64,000 nucleotides of DNA from Clostridia bacterium. GTDB taxonomy: Bacteria; Bacillota; Clostridia; Peptostreptococcales; Anaerovoracaceae. Of the stretch, positions 1 to 8,380 are shown piece by piece. Position 1 is the stretch's first letter; each line of letters begins with the position of its first letter. The DNA is taken from NCBI GenBank assembly GCA_902363595.1, contig CABJAP010000001.1, positions 310,001 to 374,000 of the forward strand. The letters run 5' to 3'. The notes under the pieces were generated by a model. It was not told the origin of the DNA, made no database searches, and saw only the letters and a list, made by a program, of their open reading frames with translations. The position numbers were made by a program, and so were the translations under genes.

Positions 1-81
1 TTGTGATAAAATAGGGACGTGTATTTGTGTAAGCAATAAAAAGGGAAAGCATTATGGTTTATGATAACGTTAAGCGATTAT

Positions 82-131
82 ACGGCAGCTGCCAGCGGGC
101 CTCTTACGGCCTGTTTGCGTCTGCCGTTTTT
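82..131 (+). terminator. Hairpin with T-run upstream of the first exporter
   Basis: ACGGCAG at 82-88 pairs with CTGCCGT at 121-127, an inner CGGGCC/GGCCTG stem extends it, and a T-run follows to 131. It lies 27 bases before the start codon at 159. It is either the terminator of a gene left of the window or an attenuator for the exporter; the sequence does not decide. Confidence 0.5.
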
Positions 132-158
132 GTGTGTATATGAGGAAGGTGAAGCGAG

Positions 159-926
159 ATGGAAACTATTTTGCGGGCAGTAAACATCAGCAAGCGATAC
201 CAGGCGGGCGGCGTTACTACGGAGGCGCTTAAGGATGTTTCGCTCAATCTGAAAGAAGGGACCATTCTGGCGGTCATGGGTAGCAGCGGTTCGGGCAAGA
301 GCACTCTGCTCCATATTCTGGGAGGGCTTGAGGCTCCCGACAGCGGGCAGGTTTTCGTTGAGGGGGAAAAGACGCCGATTACTTACAAAGAGCCAGAAGT
401 CACCCTCTATCGAAAGCGATATATTGGATTTGTTTTCCAGCAATTTCATTTGATGCAGGATTTGACTGTGAAAGAAAACTTATCCATTCCCCTCTTGGTT
501 GAGAAAGCGGATCCGCAGACGATCAGGCTCAGAGTAAGCAAAACGGCACAGCAGCTGGGCCTTACGGGAAAGCTTTTGAATAAACCGGCCCAGCTTTCCG
601 GCGGGCAGCAGCAGCGAGCCGCCATTGGACGGGCTATCATCACCAATCCCAAGATTATACTGGCGGATGAACCGACAGGAGCGCTGGACTATCAGACTGC
701 AAAGGATGTTCTGGATCTTCTGTGCTGGGTCTGTAAGGACAGCGAGGCGAGCATGATTCTGGTCACCCACGACCCGCTGGTCGCTGCCAGGGCGGATCAA
801 GTCGTTTTTCTCCATAACGGCCAGCTCCGGGGTGAGCATGTGAATCAACCTGGACGGGATAACCTTTCGGAGATTTTGACAATGATTCGCAGTCTTTCTG
901 TAGATGACGAAAAAGGAGTTGAGTGA
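159..926 (+). CDS. ABC transporter ATP-binding protein, MacB/LolD/BceA type
   Basis: A 255-residue cytoplasmic ATPase that should power the permease encoded next to it. It shows a Walker A loop (GSSGSGKST, residues 41-49), the signature LSGGQQQR (about 146-153), Walker B with the family hallmark [11 protein letters not shown] (about 167-177) and the switch histidine in LVTHD. Length and motifs fit the MacB/LolD/BceA clade, which works with FtsX-domain permeases in peptide or lipid export and resistance. A purine-rich ribosome site (GGAAGGTG) precedes the ATG. The stop codon abuts the permease start, so the two are surely co-transcribed. The substrate cannot be read from the sequence, and no sensor kinase or regulator is visible on this side of the window. 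Confidence 0.93.
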   Translation: METILRAVNISKRYQAGGVTTEALKDVSLNLKEGTILAVMGSSGSGKSTLLHILGGLEAPDSGQVFVEGEKTPITYKEPEVTLYRKRYIGFVFQQFHLMQDLTVKENLSIPLLVEKADPQTIRLRVSKTAQQLGLTGKLLNKPAQLSGGQQQRAAIGRAIITNPKIILADEPTGALDYQTAKDVLDLLCWVCKDSEASMILVTHDPLVAARADQVVFLHNGQLRGEHVNQPGRDNLSEILTMIRSLSVDDEKGVE

Positions 927-927
927 T

Positions 928-2646
928 TTGCGTGAGTTAAAGCATTTAGCGGAAACACTTTTGATCCGTTCCAAGAGTTTGACCCTTTCCTGCCTATTCA
1001 GCCTGACTTTTGCTCTTTTTTCCATCATGCTTATGGTCAATTTCGCTGTCAATTCGCTGATGATGGAAGGGGTGGGAACAAAGGAAGCCCAATCGCTGAT
1101 TCTGATTGTCGCCATACTGGCGGCGATGGTGCTATGTGTCAGCAGTCTGTTTACAGCGGCTGTCTTTGGAAGCTATTTGAGAAAGTATCATACTGATATG
1201 GCAGTGCTCCGGGTCTTAGGCGGCGGGCAGCAGCAAGTGCGGGGTATTTTGGAGAGGCAGATCCATATTCTGCTGATTATCAGCTTTGCCATCAGTCTGC
1301 CGGGATGCTGGTGCTTTTATCAATGGGGACTGCCTCGTCTAACCAGCCTGGCACGCCTTTCTGATTATGGGGCGCTGCGGTTTCATGTTATCTGGTCTTT
1401 AGCCGCAGGCATATTCATTTGTCTGCTGATCAGAGCCGTTCTGTTATCCCTGGTTGTAAAGCAGGGGAAGATGCTGCCCGTGGATGTGATCCGCGGCCAA
1501 AAGATCGGGCAGAACGAGTCTGGCCGCAGGAAAGCGCATTCCTTTCGGTTTGACAATGACTTTACCTTTTCCATGCAGCTGCTGGCGCCCAAAATCAGAG
1601 AAACTCGCTTAATTATTGCTACAATTGCCATATTGACCGTGATGATCATTTTCGGATCTTCCATGTTTCAGATGCTGTCCGATAATGGAAGCGAATATTT
1701 GAAACGGGTATACATCTCCGATCTGGTGGCTATGGAAACGGAAGACAGTTCTGGGCTTAACGAGCAGTCCGTCGATCGTATCGAGCAGGAACTAAAAAGC
1801 TGCTCCCAGTTTGAAACTGCGGTGATGTTCATGGCAAATGAGATCACGATAAAAGATGGAGGGGAACGGGAGGAAGTGTTTTACCAACGGGGAGACCTGA
1901 ACGCTCTTTTTGAGCAGGGATTGATTTCCCATGACATAACCGGCAGCGGAGTGCTGGTCAGCTCCAATTTTGCCAAAGAGCATAATTTGAAAACCGGCGA
2001 TAATCTGACCGTCGAGGCTGGCGGCCATGAAAAAGAGCTGCTGATTCAAGAAATCTTTCCTGCTCAAAACCGGTATTGGGCGGATATCCTGGTTGATAAG
2101 GATAACCCGAATCTGGTTCCGCCAGGCCCTGATTTTCTGGACACGCTCTATATTTCAGGTGATACGGCGGCTGCGGAAGAGAAACTGTCAGAATTAAAAG
2201 AGCAGTTCCCGGAGCTGACCTGGTCGACTTTGAATCAGCGTCTTGATTATGAGAAGCAGCTGGGCCGGGAGCGGGGCGGATTGTTTTTTATGACAGTCTG
2301 GTGTCTGGTGGTGATTGCCGGGATCGGCTGGATCAATTCTTTAAGCAGCATGATCAAAAGCCGGGAAGCGGATTATAATATGCTTCATGTTTTGGGATTC
2401 GTGCCCCTGCGGGTGGTGAAGATCATGGTTTATCAGATTGCTTGCTATTTGTTTGCGGGCGTCTTGATCGGCGCTGTCCTTGGGGCGGGCTTTTTAGCGC
2501 TGATGCATATCGGGTTTTGTTCAATGATTATGCTCCTGCCGGCCATTGTGTTCATGGTCCTTTTGTGTCTGCTGCTCATACCGGAAATCCGCAGGATTGC
2601 CTGGGGGAAAAGATTGTTGTGTGTCATGAAGGAAAATGAGGGGTAA
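928..2646 (+). CDS. FtsX-domain ABC transporter permease
   Basis: Membrane partner of the ATPase ending at 926; 572 residues from the chosen start. A hydrophobic segment near residues 18-40 precedes further membrane spans, a hydrophilic stretch of about 180 residues (roughly 250-430) likely faces outside, and a C-terminal FtsX domain carries paired hydrophobic segments. The cytoplasmic loop RVLGGG and the later HVLGF are typical FtsX loop motifs. I prefer TTG at 928 because AAAGGAG ends ten bases before it and the upstream stop is at 924-926. An in-frame ATG at 904 has no ribosome site and would place that AAAGGAG inside the gene. Substrate unknown; export of peptides or lipids is an inference from the family. 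Confidence 0.88.
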   Translation: MRELKHLAETLLIRSKSLTLSCLFSLTFALFSIMLMVNFAVNSLMMEGVGTKEAQSLILIVAILAAMVLCVSSLFTAAVFGSYLRKYHTDMAVLRVLGGGQQQVRGILERQIHILLIISFAISLPGCWCFYQWGLPRLTSLARLSDYGALRFHVIWSLAAGIFICLLIRAVLLSLVVKQGKMLPVDVIRGQKIGQNESGRRKAHSFRFDNDFTFSMQLLAPKIRETRLIIATIAILTVMIIFGSSMFQMLSDNGSEYLKRVYISDLVAMETEDSSGLNEQSVDRIEQELKSCSQFETAVMFMANEITIKDGGEREEVFYQRGDLNALFEQGLISHDITGSGVLVSSNFAKEHNLKTGDNLTVEAGGHEKELLIQEIFPAQNRYWADILVDKDNPNLVPPGPDFLDTLYISGDTAAAEEKLSELKEQFPELTWSTLNQRLDYEKQLGRERGGLFFMTVWCLVVIAGIGWINSLSSMIKSREADYNMLHVLGFVPLRVVKIMVYQIACYLFAGVLIGAVLGAGFLALMHIGFCSMIMLLPAIVFMVLLCLLLIPEIRRIAWGKRLLCVMKENEG

Positions 2647-2649
2647 AAA

Positions 2650-3029
2650 ATGGATTTGTTGACTGTAAAACATCTAAAAAAGGTTTACCGACAAAGCTCC
2701 AGGTCCGCAGGGACTGAGGCGCTGAAGGGCGTGTCTTTTAAAGTGGAAGCCGGGGAGTTCGTCGCGATTATGGGTCCTTCTGGCTGCGGGAAAACCTGGA
2801 TTCGGCCGCCGCAGCCAATATCATGGACTGCTTTCTCCAGCTAAACCAGGAGCAGAAGCGGACGATTCTTATGGTGACCCATGATGCGTCTGCTGCGAGT
2901 TTCTGCGGCAGAGTGGTGTTTTTGAAAGACGGAAAAGTGATAAAAGAAATCAAAAAAGAAGCGGAGAATGATGAGTTTTATCAGCAGATTTTAGGAGAGC
3001 TATCCGCCTTCAGGAGGTTGGGAGCATGA
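2650..3029 (+). pseudogene. BceA-like ABC ATPase gene with internal deletion
   Basis: The first 45 or so residues are a normal MacB/BceA ATPase start, ending in an intact Walker A (GPSGCGKT). The frame then breaks near 2799. In another frame the text resumes at LDSAAAANIMD, the D-loop region that normally follows ADEPTGA, and continues through the switch motif ILMVTHD to a normal C-terminus that overlaps the next gene by ATGA. About 110 codons (Q-loop, signature and Walker B) are therefore missing, and the join is out of frame. Without the signature and Walker B the product cannot be a working ATPase. The clean join and healthy permease downstream suggest a recent deletion, or an assembly error at this point. 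Confidence 0.9.
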
Positions 3030-4921
3030 CTTATGGAGAAATGCGCTGGAAGATCTTCCGCTATCATTATAAAAGCTATCTGCTGTATTTCATCTGCTGC
3101 GGCTGCATGATTGCGGGATTTCAAGTTTTCGCTGGCATTTTCATGAATTCGGAGTTCATGAACCCGGAAATTGTAACGTCCTACATATCCTCGGATATCT
3201 ATGCTCCCAGCGCAATCGCGGCGCTGCTGTCCCTCTTTTTCATTCCTTATTCCCACGGATGCTTTAATCGACAGTTGAAGAAAGACTACGCTGTCTTTTT
3301 GTCCCTGGGGCTGGACGCCAGGACCTTGAACCGGAGCATGATCGGAGAAAATGCCCTCATCGCGGCGGCATCTCTTGCGGCAGGACTTGCTGCGGGCGGA
3401 TTGCTGTCATATGGATTTTATTTTTATATCATTCACGTGCTCCATGTGGACGGCCTTCATATGGGTTTCAATCCGGCGAGTTATGCCGTAACGGCAGGCT
3501 GGTTCATCCTCCTATATGCAGGCTCCATTGCATGGGGCGCATATGCGGATTTTCGACAAACGATTGCGGCACTGCTGAAGGAATCCATAAGAGCAAGAAA
3601 AGGAATGAGCTCCAGTAAATTGATTTTTCTTTTGGGATGGGTTTTAGAGGCGGCCGTGATTGCATACCTGTTTTTCTGGTATGATGCTGATCACAATAAC
3701 AATCTGGCCGTTTGTTTTGCCATTGGTACGATCGGTATGCTGCTGATTATCTTTCATTTTATGGCTGCAGTGGACTTTTTAAAAACACGGCTGCCCAGGT
3801 TTTATTATAAGAACCTGTTTTTCTTTACCGACCTTGCCCATCGTTTTGGCAGCACGAAAAAAATCATTCCGTTAACAGCGGTGCTTTTAGGTTTGGCCAT
3901 CTTTTTTCAAGCCTGGCCCTTTGCGGCTGGCCAGATCACAAAGCGTGACGTGGAGATTATGCACCCTTATCAGATCGCGTACCCTGTCATCGACGGCATG
4001 AATCGTATTTCTGAACAGAACTTACATGAACTAGCAGAAGAGAACCATGCTAAAATCATTAAGGACCGGCAGATTGATTTTTTATCCTTTGAGGGCAATT
4101 CGATTTTTTCCGCAGAGAAAATCAATCAGCTGTTTCATAAGGATTATCAGGTTGAAGAAGGAACGGCAGTGACTGTCTTTCAGTACCCCAAAGAGGACGG
4201 AAGGGCCCACCGGCTGCCTGCAGGACGGGGGCTTGGCGTTGATCTTGCCAATGGGGAGCACGCCTATTATGCTCCCGCTGGAGAAGTGACCGACGTTTTG
4301 ACAGGCGATCTAATGGCCTTATCGGATGGCGTCATGCTGCTTCATGAAAAGGATTACGATCGGATAAAAAGCCAGGCTGACGGCTGCTATGCCGGGTCAA
4401 TCAGGCTGCTGGACTGCAGGTCGCAGAAGGAATCGCAAAGACTGGGCGATGCTTTAACGGTTTATTTTGCTGTTTCCAATGAGTCAGAAGAGGACGCTGA
4501 CCATTACAGCTTGTATACGAAATCCGATACAATCACGGAGGACAATCAGACCAATTCTTTTATGCTGTTTGTGTTTTCTGTGATGGATTTCATGCTGTAT
4601 TTGTCCGCGCTGGTCATGCTCCATTTCAGGATTGCCATTCATTTAGAAGGGGACCGGAAAAAATATGAGAGCCTGAAAAAAATAGGGGCAGCCAGCGGAG
4701 ACCTTGATTGGTTTATGGGTAAGGAAATCAAACTGATGTTTTTAACCCCGGCGGTGATCGCCCTGCTTGGAGCGGCGCTGTACGGCAGTGCGCTCTTTCT
4801 TCTTTCGGGCGCAGCGCAGAGATATCTCTTTGGCGTTCTTGTGATCGGGTGTCTGGTCATTGGTGTACAGGTGCTTTTGTGCCGTTTCTATATGGGCTAT
4901 TGCCGAAGGCGTTTTCTATAA
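3026..4921 (+). CDS. BceB-like FtsX permease, orphaned from its ATPase
   Basis: A 631-residue membrane protein with the BceB layout: an N-terminal span, a group of spans around the first FtsX domain (VFLSLGLDARTL is the conserved loop), a hydrophilic presumed extracellular domain of about 190 residues (roughly 310-505), and C-terminal spans around KYESLKKIGAASGD. BceB-type permeases detect and detoxify cell-wall-active peptides with a dedicated ATPase. The ATG overlaps the stop of the broken ATPase gene by ATGA, so the two were translationally coupled. The ORF is intact although its partner is not. It may now borrow an ATPase (that at 159 or 55876) or be heading for loss; both are inferences. 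Confidence 0.85.
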   Translation: MTYGEMRWKIFRYHYKSYLLYFICCGCMIAGFQVFAGIFMNSEFMNPEIVTSYISSDIYAPSAIAALLSLFFIPYSHGCFNRQLKKDYAVFLSLGLDARTLNRSMIGENALIAAASLAAGLAAGGLLSYGFYFYIIHVLHVDGLHMGFNPASYAVTAGWFILLYAGSIAWGAYADFRQTIAALLKESIRARKGMSSSKLIFLLGWVLEAAVIAYLFFWYDADHNNNLAVCFAIGTIGMLLIIFHFMAAVDFLKTRLPRFYYKNLFFFTDLAHRFGSTKKIIPLTAVLLGLAIFFQAWPFAAGQITKRDVEIMHPYQIAYPVIDGMNRISEQNLHELAEENHAKIIKDRQIDFLSFEGNSIFSAEKINQLFHKDYQVEEGTAVTVFQYPKEDGRAHRLPAGRGLGVDLANGEHAYYAPAGEVTDVLTGDLMALSDGVMLLHEKDYDRIKSQADGCYAGSIRLLDCRSQKESQRLGDALTVYFAVSNESEEDADHYSLYTKSDTITEDNQTNSFMLFVFSVMDFMLYLSALVMLHFRIAIHLEGDRKKYESLKKIGAASGDLDWFMGKEIKLMFLTPAVIALLGAALYGSALFLLSGAAQRYLFGVLVIGCLVIGVQVLLCRFYMGYCRRRFL

Positions 4922-4954
4922 AAAGATCTTGAGTGAAATGCAGTGCGTGTATGG

Positions 4955-4960
4955 TATAAT
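4955..4960 (+). promoter_or_regulatory. Candidate -10 element (TATAAT)
   Basis: A perfect TATAAT about 40 bases upstream of the short ORF at 5001. A TTGAGT lies upstream, but its 20-base spacing is too long, so only the -10 is convincing. Confidence 0.35.
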
Positions 4961-5000
4961 CAGGATGTCTGCTAAAGAGTGGAAATCTGGAAAGGATAGA

Positions 5001-5084
5001 ATGGAAATCAAAAGGGAGGTCAAAACGACAACACCATTAGCGCTCTTGCAACTTTTTGATTTATTTGAATTTTTTGATAATTAA
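5001..5084 (+). CDS. Possible 27-residue peptide
   Basis: A short ORF with ATG preceded by GGAAAGGATAG, a plausible ribosome site, and a TATAAT 40 bases upstream. The peptide begins with basic residues (MEIKREVK) and ends in a hydrophobic, acidic tail containing LLQLFDLFEFFDN. It has no signal peptide and I do not recognise it. It sits alone between the orphan permease and a small acidic protein gene. It could be a genuine micro-peptide, a leader peptide or chance. Confidence 0.35.
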   Translation: MEIKREVKTTTPLALLQLFDLFEFFDN

Positions 5085-5095
5085 AAAAATAACGC

Positions 5096-5124
5096 TTGAG
5101 CCTGCTATTCTTTGGGTATATAAT
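5096..5124 (+). promoter_or_regulatory. Sigma-A-type promoter
   Basis: TTGAGC at 5096-5101 and TATAAT at 5119-5124, 17 bases apart. It lies 38 bases before the ATG at 5163 and should drive the small acidic protein gene. Confidence 0.7.
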
Positions 5125-5162
5125 AAAAACATAAAAAGAAACATTGAGAAAGGAGATACGAC

Positions 5163-5363
5163 ATGGATATGAAAGAAAAGATGAATCTGCAAAACGAAGC
5201 GGATTTCCCAGAATATCTGGAAAATGTAAAAGATGAAGAAGAACCGGAAATGATCGATTACAAAGCGATGGATCTTACGGAAGATGAGAAGATGGAATAT
5301 GAAATGGAAAAGGCTCGTAAAGAGGAGGACTATGGGGATCAATATATGGAGGCCGCAGAATAG
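5163..5363 (+). CDS. Small acidic protein of unknown function
   Basis: A 66-residue, strongly charged protein rich in Glu, Asp, Lys and Met, with no membrane segment and no cysteine. Its C-terminal half (LTEDEKMEYEMEKARKEED) looks like a charged helix. GAAAGGAG sits at proper distance before the ATG, and a good promoter lies just upstream, so it is likely expressed as a single gene. I do not recognise the family. A small helical, perhaps partly disordered, cytoplasmic protein is all that can be said. Confidence 0.6.
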   Translation: MDMKEKMNLQNEADFPEYLENVKDEEEPEMIDYKAMDLTEDEKMEYEMEKARKEEDYGDQYMEAAE

Positions 5364-5687
5364 AGCACAGAAAGGCATGAAAAATAACAGGTGAAAAAAA
5401 TGGTAATACTTCCGGAAATCAGCAGGATATGCTCCTTGTGAACACAGAACACCGAAGCGGTGGAATCTGTATCATGAGGAGCATATTTTGTTGCAATCAA
5501 AGAGATCAGTCTTTGCATGCAGTCTGACTTCGGTTATCTTGCTGCTTGGTCTTTTCAAAAAATGATTCTTTTTTTGAAACTTTTTTAGCCTTACTCCATC
5601 TAATATAGTGTAAGCAAGTATTATGCAGCTGGCCGGTTCAAAGCCAGATTTGATATTATGGAAAATAATTAAGAGGTGGATAAATTC
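5364..5687 (+). other. Non-coding stretch with two hairpins
   Basis: No coding ORF seen. It holds the long hairpin at 5427-5486 and a second terminator-like stem near 5553-5588 (TTTCAAAAA pairing with TTTTTTTGAAA, followed by a T-run). The rest shows nothing recognisable. Confidence 0.5.
5427..5490 (+). terminator. Long multi-part hairpin followed by TTTTG
   Basis: ATATGCTCCT at 5427-5436 is a perfect complement of AGGAGCATAT at 5477-5486. Inside it, ACAGA/TCTGT and CACC/GGTG form further paired segments around GAAGC. It is probably the terminator of the gene at 5163, though it is larger than usual and could be a stable small RNA. Confidence 0.5.
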
Positions 5688-6392
5688 ATGTTAAAAAAAG
5701 TTGACCTGGATGAATGTATGAATGAAACTGGCATAGATACAGAATTTGTTATAACAAACAAAAACAACAAAAAAGTATCTCTCAAAAACGTGTATGAAGT
5801 AATTGACAACAATATAGGCGTTCAAATTGCAATGTCGGAGATATTGCTGATAACAAATAATGCGGAAAATATTAGCGATATGGTCGCATTTATATCTTTG
5901 GAAGAGGATAAATGCATTGATTCGCAGCTGGAAGAATTATGGATGATTTTTAAGTCGGTATATGTAATTGTGGACGAATTTAAAAATAAAATTGCATGTC
6001 AAGTATCCCAACCAACACCAAATGCGATTAGAATGTTTGTACAAGCCTATAATGAACAACGACTAAATAAATGGATCTATACGTTTTATTCAGGTGCAAA
6101 GGCTTGTGATTGTAATCAGATCGCATTATATGAATACCTAAGTGATGGTTCAATTCATTTAAATCTTCAATCATTACAAGAAGATCCTTTCTTTCAATAT
6201 GTTCTTTATAGCAAAAGAAATTGTATAATACAACCAGGGCTTTTTGTTTCTCAATATGAATTGAGCCAAGTCGATGAGATTCCTTATATAAGAGAGATTT
6301 GCTCGATTGTAAATCATTTGTATATTATGATACAAAGATCAAAAGACATAGACGGCAAAGAAATTTACGAAAAATATTTGACTTGGAAGTAA
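5688..6392 (+). CDS. Hypothetical protein, AT-rich orphan gene
   Basis: A 234-residue, mildly acidic soluble protein with no signal peptide and no clear membrane segment. I chose ATG 5688 because AAGAGGTGG lies eight bases upstream; a GTG at 5676 falls inside that ribosome site. Codon use is visibly AT-richer than in the exporter genes, suggesting acquisition. Cysteines are scattered (for instance ACDCNQ near the middle) without a metal-binding spacing I can name. I do not recognise the family. A terminator follows at 6430, so it is a single-gene unit, placed just before the sigma factor pair. Any link to them is only positional. Confidence 0.7.
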   Translation: MLKKVDLDECMNETGIDTEFVITNKNNKKVSLKNVYEVIDNNIGVQIAMSEILLITNNAENISDMVAFISLEEDKCIDSQLEELWMIFKSVYVIVDEFKNKIACQVSQPTPNAIRMFVQAYNEQRLNKWIYTFYSGAKACDCNQIALYEYLSDGSIHLNLQSLQEDPFFQYVLYSKRNCIIQPGLFVSQYELSQVDEIPYIREICSIVNHLYIMIQRSKDIDGKEIYEKYLTWK

Positions 6393-6429
6393 AAGGTTTG
6401 ATAAATAAAACTATCGTTCACGGCCGGCC

Positions 6430-6476
6430 TTGGACTCTATCAGAATTGACTTCGGCAGCGGAGTGTCCAATTTTTG
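6430..6476 (+). terminator. Intrinsic terminator
   Basis: TTGGACTC (6430-6437) pairs with GAGTGTCCAA (6461-6470, two bases bulged), followed by TTTTTG. It closes the gene at 5688. Confidence 0.7.
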
Positions 6477-6602
6477 TTCTGCAATCTTGCTCGACACGGC
6501 TCGCAAGTTATAGGAAAAAATCCATTGAAAGTTATGAGAGCAGCTGAATTTATGTGTTATACTTAATTAACGTCGTTGCAATGGTTAAGGTGGTAATACA
6601 TA

Positions 6603-7157
6603 ATGGGCAGAACGCAGCAAAAGGACATGATCTCAAAAGCGATACAATTGTATGAAGAAGTTTTTAGATTTGCTTTTCGTAAGATAAAGGACAAGGATGC
6701 GGCGCAGGATATCGCACAAAATGTCATGGAAATTGTCATATCCAAGATGCACACGCTTAAAAACACAGAGGCGCTTAAATCCTGGGTCATGAAAATCACA
6801 GCAAATGAAATCAACGCATACTTTCGGAAAATAGAAAAATATAGGAAGAACACCATCGACCTTCAACCGGATGATGGTTTGGACATCATTGAACAGCTGC
6901 AGGATTTAGAAGCTGATATCCTGGAAAAGCTCACTAGGGAGGAATCGCAGTATAATGTGATAAAAGCACTTTTGAGACTGGAAACCATCTATCAGGATAT
7001 TATCCGGGACCATTTAGTGTATGAAATCCCATTCACCTTGATCGCTGAGAAACGCAAGATCAAATATAATACAGTTAAAACCCGTTACAAAAGGGGAATT
7101 GAAAGTTTAAAGAAAGAATTCGAAAAGGTAGAGAAAGGGGGAGGCAAGGATGAGTAA
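6603..7157 (+). CDS. ECF-like RNA polymerase sigma factor
   Basis: A 184-residue sigma-70 family protein of extracytoplasmic-function size. Region 2 spans about residues 10-85 (DKDAAQDIAQNVMEI, then EALKSWVMKITANEINAYFRK, which melts the -10). Region 4 lies at about 130-175 with a helix-turn-helix (FTLIAEKRKIKYNTVKTRYKRG). It overlaps the next gene by 8 bases, and that gene encodes a single-span DUF4367-like protein, the usual layout of sigma factor and membrane anti-sigma. AAGGTGG lies upstream of the ATG. A second such pair lies in the island at 21633-22797. The signal and regulon cannot be read from the sequence. Confidence 0.88.
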   Translation: MGRTQQKDMISKAIQLYEEVFRFAFRKIKDKDAAQDIAQNVMEIVISKMHTLKNTEALKSWVMKITANEINAYFRKIEKYRKNTIDLQPDDGLDIIEQLQDLEADILEKLTREESQYNVIKALLRLETIYQDIIRDHLVYEIPFTLIAEKRKIKYNTVKTRYKRGIESLKKEFEKVEKGGGKDE

Positions 7158-7902
7158 AGATGTCCATGAAGAACTGCAAAAAAGAATGCAGCAGGCATGG
7201 CAAAGCTATGAACCAGATGCGGAAGATATCAACGTTCCTGCCCCTGATCTAGCTTTTTTGCAAGATGGAAGTTCCAAAGTCATAGACCCACAGGAAATGA
7301 ACCTGGATTTCTTGTCAGGGGAAAAGAAACATAAGCGGCATATATCAAAAGTCGCAAAAGTGGCCGCGATATTGCTTGCAATTTTAGTAACAAGCAGCGG
7401 AATGGCTGTTTTTATGAATTCGGATGCATCCTATGGTGTAAAAGGCGTTTTCCAAAACATAAAACACTATATATCACCCCAGGAAGAACCATCTATGAAT
7501 GAACAAGGGTCTCTCTCCCTGGAAGTTACGGACTGGGAGAAGTTGGACGAGGGAAAAAATGTCGTGCCAACTTTGTATATCCCTCAATATATCCCAAAGG
7601 ATTATACGTTTTCAAAGTGTACTTTTTTTAAATCAGAAGGAATCGCTTCGAACTTCTATGAATTTACAAAAGGAGAAGAAACATTACTGGTTACTGTTGA
7701 TACTTACAATGGCAGCACGGATATTTACCTTAGTGGTGAGGAATATAAATCGCCATACTCAGATAAAGAAATATACGTGGAAAAAACGGATGGTGAATAT
7801 ACCGCCACTTATGTTGATGAATCTATTTACATTCGGGTGGTAAGTACCATTTCCAATGAAGAAAATGTCAAGGTTATTGAGGGCGTAGAACCGTCAAAAT
7901 AA
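7150..7902 (+). CDS. DUF4367-type membrane protein, probable anti-sigma factor
   Basis: A 250-residue protein with a soluble N-terminus (1-72, presumably binding the sigma factor), one membrane span at about 73-93 (VAKVAAILLAILVTSSGMAV) and an extracytoplasmic part whose last 120 residues resemble DUF4367: PQYIPKDYTF, then alternating strands ending in a Thr/Tyr-rich region. Overlap with the sigma gene means coupled translation and matched amounts. Proteins of this layout hold an ECF sigma factor inactive at the membrane until a surface signal arrives; that role here is inferred from position and topology. No cytoplasmic zinc-binding ZAS motif is visible. Confidence 0.8.
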   Translation: MSKDVHEELQKRMQQAWQSYEPDAEDINVPAPDLAFLQDGSSKVIDPQEMNLDFLSGEKKHKRHISKVAKVAAILLAILVTSSGMAVFMNSDASYGVKGVFQNIKHYISPQEEPSMNEQGSLSLEVTDWEKLDEGKNVVPTLYIPQYIPKDYTFSKCTFFKSEGIASNFYEFTKGEETLLVTVDTYNGSTDIYLSGEEYKSPYSDKEIYVEKTDGEYTATYVDESIYIRVVSTISNEENVKVIEGVEPSK

Positions 7903-8108
7903 CCAGGCTTTGAGCAGGGCAGTGTTTCTTCTTTCCGATGCAAGAAAGCGGTGTGAGGCGGCTTACTGAACACCACCATGAGGAAAATCATTGCTATTCC
8001 GGTTTACAGAAAGGCATCACGATAATTTTTAATCGCTGAATGGAAAAAAACACCAACAAAGGGATAATTTACCCACGGATCATGCCTGATTTGCGGGTGA
8101 AAACGCCT

Positions 8109-8154
8109 AAAATCATCGCGGATGACCAAGATTAGCCGCATCAGCGATGATTTT
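8109..8154 (+). terminator. Perfect 11-bp inverted repeat
   Basis: AAAATCATCGC (8109-8119) and GCGATGATTTT (8144-8154) are exact complements with a 24-base loop. Because the stem ends in A/T runs it could terminate in either direction. It lies about 200 bases after the anti-sigma gene. Confidence 0.5.
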
Positions 8155-8311
8155 GCCTAAAAGCTCTCAGTTGCCCGTCCGGCTGCACATCATCCCACCG
8201 AAAATCTGTCAGCTGCCCCTCCGGCCGTCAACCTGTCAATCAGCGCCCGGTCAGCGAACCGAGCCTTACAACCTTGAAATCCGGCAGCTGCGGCCGCGAA
8301 CAAAACCAACA

Positions 8312-8346
8312 ACAAAAGACCATCCCCCCAAGAAGGGAGAACGGTC
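8312..8346 (-). terminator. Terminator of the cysteine-rich protein gene
   Basis: On the - strand, GACCGTTCTCCC pairs (with wobbles) with GGGGGGATGGTC and is followed by TTTTGTTG. It lies about 35 bases beyond the stop codon of the gene at 8381-9475. Confidence 0.65.
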
Positions 8347-8380
8347 TCTCTGTCTGTAAAAAACGATCTTTACAGTCTGC

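Larger units (their letters stand above)
7903..8380. other. Non-coding stretch between convergent genes
   Basis: No convincing gene. It holds the inverted repeat at 8109-8154 and the - strand terminator at 8312-8346. Short ORFs here overlap each other, lack ribosome sites and read as noise. Confidence 0.6.

Noticed and set aside
4860..5084. A 74-codon + strand frame
   Set aside because: Its first half overlaps the end of the permease gene; only the last 27 codons have a plausible start.
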